Source of the DNA: Margaritispora aquatica
Lineage: Eukaryota > Ascomycota > Leotiomycetes > Helotiales > Discinellaceae
NCBI GenBank assembly: GCA_007644065.1
Contig: VJWN01000012.1
Span: 547,758-611,757 of the forward strand
Length of the DNA: 64,000 nucleotides
Reading direction: 5' to 3'
This document shows positions 11,171 through 20,994 of this stretch, one piece after another. Each line of letters starts with the position of its first letter. Within the stretch, counting starts at the first letter, position 1. The notes beneath the pieces are model-generated. The model worked only from the letters and a program-made list of their open reading frames with translations. It searched no databases and was not told the origin of the DNA. The translations under genes and the position numbers were made by a program.

Positions 11171-11905
11171 CGTAGTGCAGCGAAACAAATTCCTCTTTCC
11201 CTAGATTCCAATCAGGCCGTGAGGTTTTACATTAGGTTGACGGGGTTCTTGATAATGAATAGAGCTTAGAATCGTAGTGCAACGAATGTATGAACCCCTC
11301 TTTTCGACCAACTAGCTTGCAGATTTTTCATCAAGCAAGGTGGTGCGTAGTGCAACGAAACAATCAACGACTCCTTTTACTACCAAATTAAGCCGGTGGT
11401 GTTATTTTGTATTAGGTTGTGAAATTCATTGGAAGGCTGAGTCGTAGTGCAACGAAAACCCCTATTTCTCTCCTTATAGCTAATCAGGTAGGAGAAATCC
11501 TAGTGAGGCTACATACGTAGTGCAACGAATTGATAAACTCTTCGACCTACTGCCAAACTAGGCTGTAAAATTCATTGGAAGGCTGAGTCGTAATGCAACG
11601 AAAGACTTTGTTCCTCCTCTCTCAGCGAATAAGGTCCCAAGCCCATTCAATAAGAAAAGGATGCTGGATGCGTAGTGCAACGAAACAATCAGGTTTTCCG
11701 CTTATCTCCCAAATTAAGCGTCTGGTATCTGTATTAGGCCTTAAAATTCATTTGAAGGCTGAATCTTAGTGCAGCGAAACAGATTTTTCCTCTCCTCTCG
11801 GTGAATAAGGTTGCAAGCTTTCTGATGAGGCTTATGTCGTAGTGCAATGAAAGAACTTGTACCTCTCATCACAACTAACCAGGCTGGTATCGTAGTGCAA
11901 CGAAA
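11171..11905 (+). repeat. degenerate array of ten CGTAGTGCAACGAAA motifs
   Basis: A 15-bp motif, consensus CGTAGTGCAACGAAA, starts at 11171, 11273, 11346, 11443, 11516, 11589, 11671, 11765, 11838 and 11891, always on the same strand, with zero to two substitutions in each copy. Four of the nine intervals are exactly 73 bp; the others are 102, 97, 94, 82 and 53. The DNA between motifs is also related: a CTCCTCT-like pyrimidine run follows most copies, CCAAATTAAGC recurs (in the units at 11346 and 11671), and AAATTCATTGGAAGGCTGA precedes three copies (before 11443, 11589 and 11765). This is therefore an old, diverged tandem repeat of about 73-97 bp in which the 15-bp core has been conserved best. 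No open frame crosses it. Its function, if any, is unknown. Confidence 0.85.
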
Positions 11906-12606
11906 TGTAATTGATTCATAGCTTGCTAGTTATTTATCAGTGTCTTCCGGAAATAGTTTTCCAAGCATGCAAACACAACCTCCGTACTTTCATTCAAAGT
12001 CGTGATAGTAACCACTGCAGTGGGGTGTTTGAAAACTAGAGAGGCCCTTTCATTGAGCTTTGTTCGCTGCTAAGTTCATACCTTACCATTTGCATATAGG
12101 GTAGAGTCTCAGATACAGCATAAGTCTCATCAAGGTTAAAAATGTGTAAGGAGCAGGTAGTCCCTTGACCAGTAGCCGGGATATTTAGCGAGTAAGGCAA
12201 TCTCGATACCTACAGAGTAAAGTGCGTTGTGAATTGAGCTTCTAATGCTATCTCAGGGATATGAGAACACGAGTTTGGTATATTGTAGAGGTACAAATAA
12301 TCCTCGCATAGACATCAACTCAGGTACCGCTTTGGTGTGGTTATCTCCAGTGCAGACCTACCTCAAGTGCTGAGCTCTCTTGAGATGCAGAACTGCAGCA
12401 TTTTACTATCAGCTGGTTCAGAAACCAAAGCACTGACTCCACATTCGTAGGTTGTTATATGCTAGATGTTATATCGTTTACAAGTGGCTACTTAGCTGAA
12501 CGTCGGTCTTCACTTCCTGTCATAAGTGAATTGATTCGCTGAATATACAGCTTGCATTAATATAATATACAAGAATAACCCACCAGTATCAAAGGAGTGC
12601 TAGATG
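11906..12606. other. intergenic region between motif array and transposon
   Basis: No open frame or recognisable domain. The base composition is less extreme than in the transposon, so the strong TA bias begins roughly at the element boundary. Confidence 0.45.
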
Positions 12607-12608
12607 TA

Positions 12609-12633
12609 CAGTAACCGACAACTGCTATTTAAC
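12609..12633 (+). repeat. left terminal inverted repeat of Tc1/mariner element
   Basis: Begins CAGTAACCGACAACTGCTAT immediately after the TA target site. It pairs with 14078-14102 at 22 of 25 positions; the only three mismatches are at positions 6-8. Confidence 0.85.
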
Positions 12634-12739
12634 CGAATGTGCATAATCACGAAAAACACGTATCCTAGCTACCCTTACCATTTATTAACTACAAAAAAAT
12701 ACTACCTTAACGAAGAGCTTTAGGCTTAATATCTAGGAA

Positions 12740-13737
12740 TTAAAATAATAGAAAGTATCTTAGTCTATATTAATACGGTAAAATTATAAGGAGATTCGTA
12801 GAGGGCGCGAAAATTAGTAAGATTATAAAGGAGCTTTCTTTAGACCGCGGGACGGTTCGATATACTATTTACTAATAGGTATTATATAACGATAGACTTA
12901 AAATACTAAAAACCCTACGGGGAAAAGTATATATAAAACGTTAAGAACGAATCCTCCTACGTTACGTACGCTTAAACCTAAAGGATACCTATCTACAGGT
13001 CATTGCCGTGTATAGACTTACCTACTACCCCTCTACCGTTAAGTCTATCCTTAAAAGATATAGCATTACTAATTAACGTATAAAACGCTGTCCGATATTA
13101 ACAGAGGCTTACGTAGCTACCCGGCTTACCTAGTACCTCGCGTATAGACATTGGAACTAGGAGGACTAGGGTATAGTTGTATAGAGTGACGAGTATTCTA
13201 TCGAACGGGGGTAGGGTAAAAGATAAGAATAGGTTTTTCGGATACTAGGACAGAAGTAGGATCGGAATAAGGTCCAAATATACAGTACGAATAAGAATAT
13301 AAAGGTTATAGTCTAGGGGTCCTTTTAGGACTACGGGAAAAGTAACCTCTATATTATAGACCGAGATTTCGAGTCTAAAAAACACGGATATTCGGCTAAT
13401 TTATACCTCGAGGTCCTCGATATAGAGGTAGTACCGGCTTTCGACGAAATAGAGCCTAGCTATATATTTATATAGGATAATATACCTATATACTATACGT
13501 ATAAGGTCCGCGAATAGTTTTGTAATAAAGGTATTCCTTATCTTTTAAACTAGCCTACGTACTCGCCGGACCTTAATCCTATTAAGCACGTTTAGTAGCA
13601 CCTTAAAATACAGGTCTACGATATATTTTCTAACGTTATAGCCGAAAAAAGCGAGTTAGAAGTAGTAAGAGCGAGGCTAGAGATGTCAGAACGGTCATTA
13701 AGCTTAACCATTACGCCATACCAAAAGGTAGAATGAT
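12740..13737 (+). pseudogene. Tc1-like transposase pseudogene (many stops)
   Basis: In one frame the sequence from about 13030 reads as a fungal Tc1-type transposase interrupted by stops. Visible pieces are SDEYSIERG (first catalytic Asp region), IIDRDFESKKHGYSANLY, then DNIPIYYTYKVRE (second Asp) and PTYSPDLNPIKHV (third Asp, about 34 residues after the second). The stops fall where related proteins have Trp or Gln, for example before SDE and before DNIP, as expected from G-to-A and C-to-T change. The N-terminal helix-turn-helix part, upstream of about 13030, is too eroded to read. The coordinates of the coding start are approximate. The gene is dead. Confidence 0.85.
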
Positions 13738-14077
13738 TTCGATTACTCGAAATCAGCTTAATAACTATATCATATGTCATTAACCCTTGACAAGAGAGCT
13801 GTTTACAGGCTACGTAGGATACACTAGATCAGTCACTTTTCGACAATTTATATAAGAGTATACATAGTAGAATAGAGGCCTATATCGTGGCGGACGGGTA
13901 GTATACGAAATACTAGGGGGTTTATAGCGTTACAGAACCCCTACGTTTATATATATTATAGAAAAGGATTAGAGCTTTTAAATAATTCTATTTTCGTAAT
14001 TTTAAACTTATTAGTTAATTTAATATTAAAGAAAACGTAGTGTTACGAAATTTCGGATTTTTCGTGTTCTTTAGTTT

Positions 14078-14102
14078 GTTAAATAGCAGTTGTCTAGTAC
14101 TG
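14078..14102 (-). repeat. right terminal inverted repeat of Tc1/mariner element
   Basis: The minus strand reads CAGTACTAGACAACTGCTAT and onward, matching the left end at 22 of 25 positions. It is followed by the TA target duplication at 14103-14104. Confidence 0.85.
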
Positions 14103-14158
14103 TACTATGCTGCTGCCTTTCTGCTATTAAGTACACAACTCCACTGGCTAACACCAAT

Positions 14159-16831
14159 CTAGTTGCTCGCAAAGACTGCGATAGTGTCAGGGTAAACATT
14201 GACGTTATCCTTATACGAAGCCAAACTCTTGCCATCCCTATCAATCATCGACGTAGCTCCAACCACATTCAGATTGTACATATTAATGTTCTTACTACTC
14301 GTCCCTTCAATGCTGAAGATGCTCGTCTGGCAGGTGGCGCCATTTCCTCCTGGAGGTGTCACAGCATTTGAACATCCTGCATTTGTGTCAACCAATTTTC
14401 ATCAAAGTCTAATAGTTGACTTACCAGTGTTGTAATTATTGAAGAAGCTATACAGCCCGGCTCCATAAATTACAATGCTCTGACTTGTGAGAATTCTTAC
14501 TCCCCATCCATCAGAGCAGGTTCCAGTCTTGCCTGCACAGCTGGTAGCAAAATTTGGATCATTCCATCCCGGTACGATCGGAGTTACAACACCTGCCTTT
14601 GGGTTTGGCTGCCAATATGCGGTCTCGGTTTGAATTTGGCCAGCGTAGATATTCTTTGTATTGGCGAATTGGTATTGGTAAAGATCAAAATGCTCGACAG
14701 ATGTGCCAACCATCCAGATTATTCCCGCAGTTGAAGCGCAATAAAGACCACGACCGGCGTAAAGTGTGATCTGTTCCAGCGATGGATCATCAATGTCATG
14801 ATCGGCCGTCCATATCCAGACACTTGAGGAGTTAGTTGGAATCAAGGGTAAGACAAAGAATGCTTACTTTTCCATATAAAGTCCACCTGCACTTGGCGCA
14901 ATATACATGCCCATGAAAGCTACGATACAATTTGGGTTGACATATCCGGCACGGGTTGGTGTCTTAACACACTGTGCCACTTGCAAATTGGAGCCTGCGA
15001 AACCACCGATCCTAACGTGTACATCCCACATGCCGGATGGAGATGACGATGCAGATTTAAGGTTCCATTGGATGAGAATGGCCCCTTTAGTGGCACCTTG
15101 AGTAGAAACGATCATGTCTGACCATTCCACGACTCCTATCTGACCTGCTATGCCTACGGCAACGACAGCTTTCGGGTTTGTGGCACTCGAGAAGAAGGCA
15201 CCAGCTCCCATTATGACCGAGAAACTCTCACCAACGATTTTGGACCCTACCGGAATGAGGATAGTAGACGTAACTTTGTAGGTGCCGGCGTCGAAAAACA
15301 CCACGGACTTTGAAGCTGCTGCCGAAGCAAGTATTTTGTTGAGTATAGCTGTATCATCTGTGACGCCATCTCCTTTTGCTCCTGCTGTTCGAACACTGAC
15401 AAATGACGAGAGAGGCAATGTTTGATATTGAGGCTTCGATCTGGCGTAATATGCGCCCTTGACAGTAAGCGAGGTAGGTCTCGAGAAAGGCGTAATTGGT
15501 GATTGAAAATTAACTGGGCCACCTGGAGTGTATTTGTGGCCTTGGCCCCAGCCACTGATTGTGAAAGTTCCACCTGCGAGGGATACACCAGCTGAACCTT
15601 TCACAGCAATGGGAACATTCTTTAGGACCACATTTTCAAGAATCAGACTGCCTGCAGTGGGTGGCAAAGACGAGAAGTCGTGAGCAGTATCAATAGCTAC
15701 TGCCGTGTTGCTGAAACTGCTGTCAATACAGACGACAGATCCTACATACTGAGATGTCCGTCCACCTCCTGACATGAGGATTCCGGTGGAGCAGTTATTC
15801 ACCGTGATTCCCTGATCAGTTTAGTCTAAGTACTCTGCGGCATGACCATGTAACCTACTTGATAGGTCCATCCCCAGTCCCAAAGCTGATAGATGGCAGT
15901 TTTGCAGTTATTGAAAATTAAATTTCGCATGGTGAACTGCTGGTTTCCAAAGACAGCACCAGTACCACCTAGAAGTGCACAGATCAGAACTTCCTATTCC
16001 AAGGGCTTCAAATTGTCTCACCTCCAATAAACACTAAGTCCGTCATAAATCCTCCAGAACCTTGTAGTGATCAGTATTTTGAATGGGCAGGTATCAGTCA
16101 CAAACTTACCGCCTTCAATAAAGATCCCTGTATGCTTCGAGTTCGGAGCATCACTCATTTTGAAGACCAAATTCTGTAAACTAGTTGCTTGAGAAGTAGG
16201 CCAATGGAGTGCTGAAATGTCGCTGGTCGGTGGAAGACTTGTAAGATCGAAAATGAGATTGCGAATGCCTCGAAAGAAAACATTGGTAGCTCCAAAACGG
16301 AGACCGTTGGCACCATACGGGTTTCCATCGATGAGCCCAAACCCGTTAAATCCAGAAGTTGCCTTCAGCGTGGGAAGATTGTTGGGATTGCCAATGAATT
16401 GAGTATAGTAGTCGGCTTGAATCGAAGTTGATACCATATAGGTTCCAGCAGGAAAGTAGACAACAGCTGGAGTGGTAGTGGTTGATGCACAACCAGCACC
16501 GCAACGGCCTCCAGAGCTCGTTGCCCTTTGAATTGCGGCTGTGTCATCTGTGATTCCATCGCCTATACTTATTAGTTTAAGTTTGATTCATAATTTGGAA
16601 ATATAACTCACCTTTCGCCCCAAAATCCTTCACGTTCCTGAAGACTTGATAAGATGCTCGATTGGCGTTGAAGGCTGAAATGCCCTGGTGCTTGATATTC
16701 TCAAGCCAAAAAGGGGCTGCAGCTCGTGCTTTCACTAGTTTTGACACTTGGGGCAGTCGATCAAAGATGTTACTTGCAGCAGCTATATTAAAACATACCA
16801 GTAGGTACACTGGAAGAATGAACGACCACAT
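14159..16831 (-). CDS. secreted exo-beta-1,3-glucanase, GH55 family
   Basis: Seven exons on the minus strand (16831-16612, 16562-16110, 16060-16022, 15968-15859, 15811-14868, 14822-14425, 14376-14159) join with consistent phases to give about 793 residues, the usual GH55 size. A signal peptide (MWSFILPVYLLVCFNIAAAS) precedes the mature enzyme. GH55 proteins have two right-handed beta-helix halves, each opening with a pectate-lyase-like motif; both are visible: DFGAKGDGITDDTAAI near residue 70 and GAKGDGVTDDTAIL near residue 420. They release glucose from the non-reducing end of beta-1,3-glucan, serving wall remodelling or feeding on fungal or plant glucan. Exon 3 is only 39 nt. The start at 16831 is chosen over an upstream ATG because the signal peptide begins there. 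The Tc1/mariner end lies 57 bp past the stop, so the native 3' UTR is probably displaced or shortened. Confidence 0.9.
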
Positions 16832-17872
16832 AATCACCAAACGTTTACAAGAAATGGTCAAGTTTGACCCAAAAAAATAATAATGCTTATAAGAATTAGA
16901 ATATAATAGAGGACAATGACATTGACAGTGGGAATGCATTATGGAATGGGAAAAGCCAATGTCTTAAGTTGCGCAACTGCTAAGTTCCACTGACTCTGAA
17001 ATATTGAAAAAAGCAATGACCTTTCCAACACTTCCAGCTGCTGTCAGGAACGGATCTTCAATTCGCGCTTCACCACCACATGGCAATAAAACCTGTGGCA
17101 AAACAATCGAGTCTTCGTGATAGCCTTTGTTTGCACAAATTGTAGCTTTAGTAGCGAGTGCATAGTCTCTTCCTGCATGTTGGTAACTTCATCTGATCAC
17201 CCTTACATGACTGCTCCACTTCTATAAGGGTCCAAAGGTATGAAATTCTGCTTGGTAGTTGAGCAATCAACGGCTACTGACCTGTCGATATCAATAGCCA
17301 AGCAGTCTTTAAATCAAACAAAACATCGAGCCTCCTTGCATTGACCTCCGAGGCATGGCAAGCACGGGGGTGAAAGTGAACCAACAAAGACCAGCCCCAA
17401 TTGACACCACGTAGATGCGATGTAGAAAATCCAAGTGAGACCAAAAACTGCAACATAGCACCAAGAACCAAAGATCATTTGAGGTAAGTAAAATCGAGTT
17501 GCACATACATCCTCGAACTGGGGAGGAGACTAACCTCTGTGTTTCTTGGCCACAACACACAAGCTCCCTTGCGTGCAATAAGAACGCCGGTGTGGATTCT
17601 ATTTGGGATAAAATACTAAGCTCGGCAGCAGAAAGGATGTATATGTGCCTAGCCGGCTCTATTGGATATGTGAATTGAGAGAAATTCTATTGACACGTCA
17701 AGAGACTGCCGAGCTGACAAGTGAGTTCGGTGAGGCTGCATGAGTGAGTTCTGCCAAGACAACGCGATATGGCAATACTTCTCTTTCTAACATCAGCAAC
17801 AATCTCTCTAGAGGATTACTCTACTATACCTATCACGATCCACATAGCAAGTGCTGTAGCAAATCCTTCGTC
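16832..17872. other. divergent intergenic region, GH55 and 2EXR promoters
   Basis: The region separates the minus-strand glucanase from the plus-strand 2EXR gene, so it holds both promoters. Frames on the minus strand at 17274-17578 lack any recognisable content. No repeats stand out. Confidence 0.5.
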
Positions 17873-18850
17873 ATGTCATCTGCCATCTCAGAAGAGACCC
17901 TCCTCTCACGCCTATCAGCTCTCGAAGCTCACGTCGTGTCCCAATCCCGCAGGATTTCCTATCTCGAACGCGAAGTCAAGTTCTTGCGATATTGGGATCC
18001 TATAACAGACTTCCCTAGTTTTGGCCAATTACCTCAAGAAGTCCGCGACATGATATGGTATTTTGCTCTGCCTAGCTCGCGCTTGATTGAGGTGAATATA
18101 ATGGAGCCAGTGAATTATGGTCAATGCGAAACAAAATCGAACTTCGTCATTGGGAGGGTGCAAGAGCACGATTCACGATGGGACAACAGATACAATATGA
18201 ACGAAGGTAGTAATCAGCTTCGAAATTTCCCAGCACTTCTTAGCGTTTGTCGGGATTCTCGAAGAATTGCAATGAAGGCGTACGATGTATGCTTTTCGGT
18301 GGAGCCAATCGATGATGTTGTATATCAGGAGCCATCACCTTCGGAAAAGGTCATTGAACATAGACAAATTCGTGCTCCTGGTGTCCGGTTTCAGCCTGCA
18401 TTCGACACGATATTCATATCTTCTAGGTTAAACACTCATGGCCCGTTGGACTTTACTTCAGACCTTTCTCCTCCTGGATTTTCACTCGGCTGCGTTAGAT
18501 CAATTGCCATTTATCAATGGGAAATCCTTGACCCCAAAGTATGGGAGCCATGCTTCCAGAGTACCTTGATTGGGATGAACAATTCTGCAGGAAATGATGT
18601 AGGCAATAGCCATAGATTGGACTTCAATGACTCTCGTGAGAGAAGCGGTCTCCCTTGGTTTGAAGGATTGGAAGAACTGATTCTGCTTGTTGATACATGG
18701 AGATGGGATAGCCCCGACCCTGAAATGGACGTAATAAAGGCACAGATGGAACAAAAACTTCGAGGAGAGTCAACATTGACAACTAAGCCAAAGGTCAAAG
18801 TCATGTCGGTGGATGAGCTCAGATACCTTCCAAGATTTCGAGTTTATTGA
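17873..18850 (+). CDS. 2EXR-domain protein, tandem copy A
   Basis: A single-exon frame of 325 residues from the ATG at 17873; the frame extends upstream but only from a GTG codon. A short N-terminal coiled coil (LLSRLSALEAHVVSQSRRI) leads to FPSFGQLPQEVRDMIWYFAL at about residues 48-67, the signature of the 2EXR domain found in many fungal proteins and resembling an F-box-like LP.E(I/V)R..IW helix. The remainder includes VCRDSRRIAMKAYDVCF, FQPAFDTIFIS and AIYQWEI, the usual order of conserved blocks. The function of the family is unknown; it is often expanded in ascomycetes. It has a paralogue 239 bp downstream. Confidence 0.8.
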   Translation: MSSAISEETLLSRLSALEAHVVSQSRRISYLEREVKFLRYWDPITDFPSFGQLPQEVRDMIWYFALPSSRLIEVNIMEPVNYGQCETKSNFVIGRVQEHDSRWDNRYNMNEGSNQLRNFPALLSVCRDSRRIAMKAYDVCFSVEPIDDVVYQEPSPSEKVIEHRQIRAPGVRFQPAFDTIFISSRLNTHGPLDFTSDLSPPGFSLGCVRSIAIYQWEILDPKVWEPCFQSTLIGMNNSAGNDVGNSHRLDFNDSRERSGLPWFEGLEELILLVDTWRWDSPDPEMDVIKAQMEQKLRGESTLTTKPKVKVMSVDELRYLPRFRVY

Positions 18851-19089
18851 GTTACCGAATTTCAGGTACGCTACAATCATCGAGGAAGATATTTTCTAAC
18901 AAAATTTGCCATTAACAGTGGTCATGGATGAACGTTGCTGCTTCTCGGGGTAGCTGCTGCGAAGGCCCAGTAGAGTTCATGGCGGTTTACCCCTCACCTC
19001 ACAAATTACTACATCCCTTTTAAGTATTTATCAGGCGCAAAGTAATTCACCCTATTCAGACCTTTTAGGTTCTGATTAGTCCATCCAGC

Positions 19090-20109
19090 ATGGCATCTTC
19101 AGAGCTAGAAACATCGCTATTTACACGCCTGGAAGCTATGGAGGCACGAATGAATGTCCAGGCAAAGCAAATAAATTCCATTCAAAACGAAGTCTTCATG
19201 CTACGATACTGTCAACGCATCTCGACTTTTCCAAAGTTTCCACTTCTGCCAAAGGAGTTACGAAATCTGATTTGGCTGTACGCTTTACCTGGTTCATGTT
19301 TAGTCGAGGTTGGCTTTACATCCCACGGACGTGACAAGACAATATCGTTCGATGAAAGTGTTATTGGCGAGAAACTCATATATTTCAGGCCTGTCGTGGC
19401 TCGGAATCGCCTTTTTCAGGCTCCTGCAATTTGTTTTTCATGCCACGAAGCTCTGGATGTTGCTCGATTGGCATACGATCGCTGCTTTGCATTCCAACCC
19501 CCGGAAATTCCTTTCTGGGGAGGGATGGTACGCCATGGCAAATTCATAAGGGGATTTCCAGATGAGAAGCCCAGAAGCTCAGGAGTCTTTTTTCAACCAG
19601 ATTATGACACGATTTACATCTCGAACAAATCAGAGCTTCCTAGGCCAGAATTTATCCAGATATTATCCAATATACCATCCAAGTTTTTGCACATTGGGAA
19701 CATTAAATCACTCGCTGTTCACCTCGATGATATCAATAATCCAGATCTCTGGAATCAGGAATTCAGCTCCTTTTTCAAGCCTATAAACGACACGCCAACT
19801 AACAATGAACACAATCTCGCAGTCTCTCCCCAACCTTTACCATGGCTGGAGAAAATCCGAGAACTTTATGTGGTAGTCTATTCGGAACACAGCAAAAGTG
19901 AAGAAGCAACATTAAAGACTATCAGAGACAGGATATCCAGAGATTTCTCGCCCTCGAACGCACCCAGAATCTACAAATATACCCTTGGAGATCTCAAGGA
20001 ATTGCCTCGGTGGGAGAGAGATCCTGAAGAGATAGGCAGATCAGAACGTGACCATTTCTGGGAACATAGTGCATATCCTCGATATCAGGAGTCATACGAT
20101 CCTTACTAG
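19090..20109 (+). CDS. 2EXR-domain protein, tandem copy B
   Basis: A single-exon frame of 339 residues from the ATG at 19090. It repeats the layout of copy A: N-terminal coiled coil (LFTRLEAMEARMNVQAKQI), then FPKFPLLPKELRNLIWLYAL, then FSCHEALDVARLAYDRCF and FQPDYDTIYIS. The two proteins are clearly related along their length but well diverged, so this is an old tandem duplication. The C-terminus is rich in Glu, Arg and Tyr. The function is unknown, as for the family. Confidence 0.8.
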   Translation: MASSELETSLFTRLEAMEARMNVQAKQINSIQNEVFMLRYCQRISTFPKFPLLPKELRNLIWLYALPGSCLVEVGFTSHGRDKTISFDESVIGEKLIYFRPVVARNRLFQAPAICFSCHEALDVARLAYDRCFAFQPPEIPFWGGMVRHGKFIRGFPDEKPRSSGVFFQPDYDTIYISNKSELPRPEFIQILSNIPSKFLHIGNIKSLAVHLDDINNPDLWNQEFSSFFKPINDTPTNNEHNLAVSPQPLPWLEKIRELYVVVYSEHSKSEEATLKTIRDRISRDFSPSNAPRIYKYTLGDLKELPRWERDPEEIGRSERDHFWEHSAYPRYQESYDPY

Positions 20110-20994
20110 AGCCAAGCTCATATTGAGCTTGTTAGCTTTATTCACAATGCTCATTGGAGAAGCAATGTTCTTACGAGCAGTTCCTCTCCTCTCCTATGAG
20201 CAACTCACCCCAGTAGCTGCGACATACCTCGGGGAGTTATGACACTCTGATATATACTCATGATTCGCATCACGACCAACCATTTTTAGAGCTGTTATTC
20301 CCAGCTATTCAACCCCTTCCACTCCGGATTACCTCTGGACTTTCGGCAACTAACTCGGCTAATTCGGAGCTCGCAAATCAGGTCAACAGGATTCGCAACT
20401 CAGATCAATACTATGCCACTATCCAGGAGATGTACCTGTACTTGGGTACGAGCACTTCTCTTTTCAATTCTCTTGGCTTCTTTTATATGCTGTCGACAAG
20501 ATTACAAGCTGTTTTTACAATCTTTCGGTCCTTCTTCATGCGACATCGATCTAGAAGATGGAACCTACCTCAGCTAGGTGGTTCTGAATTCGGGAATTAG
20601 TCAAAGGTTTCATTCCTAATGTTAATGCTATGCTGGTGTCTACGAGTTGGACTCCTCCTTCTGTCATGAAAAACTCTTTTTCCATATTTTATTTACTTGT
20701 TTTTTGGCGGTCGACACACTTCCAGGCTGTTTTCAAGCTTTTCTGTTCTTTGGCACAATGGATTTCAAGCATGTCTGTTCTAAAATATGCCTGAGTATGA
20801 CCGTTTGAAAGATCTGTATTTTGATATGGGAGCTTTTGGAAACGTAACCAGAGTTGTAATCATTTTACCGCTTGTGATATCGGTACTAGGAAATCCACGA
20901 AATTTTATCAAAACATGCCCACCCGAAACTCCATGATCGTACATAGTTATTTCATCTGGCACCTGATCTTTGTGCACTTTAACTCCAAATATTT
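20110..20994. other. convergent intergenic region
   Basis: Lies between the plus-strand 2EXR gene and the minus-strand MFS gene, so it holds two 3' ends. Nothing else is seen. Confidence 0.45.

Larger units (their letters stand above)
12609..14102 (+). mobile_element. RIP-degraded Tc1/mariner DNA transposon
   Basis: The 1,494-bp element begins CAGT and ends ACTG, and is flanked by TA at 12607-12608 and 14103-14104, the classic TA target duplication of the Tc1/mariner superfamily. The first 25 bp (12609-12633) match the reverse complement of the last 25 bp (14078-14102) at 22 positions. Inside is a broken DD34D transposase gene. The interior is extremely rich in TpA, and stops fall where the family has Trp or Gln, the signature of repeat-induced point mutation (C-to-T at CpA on both strands). 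The element cannot encode active transposase. It sits 57 bp from the stop codon of the GH55 gene, so it inserted at or near that gene's 3' end. Confidence 0.92.

Noticed and set aside
11171..11905. CRISPR array
   Set aside because: Repeats are only 15 bp and spacers vary and are themselves related; the host is a fungus.
17309..17578. 89-residue minus frame with hydrophobic stretch
   Set aside because: No signal or domain and lies in the divergent promoter of the GH55 and 2EXR genes.
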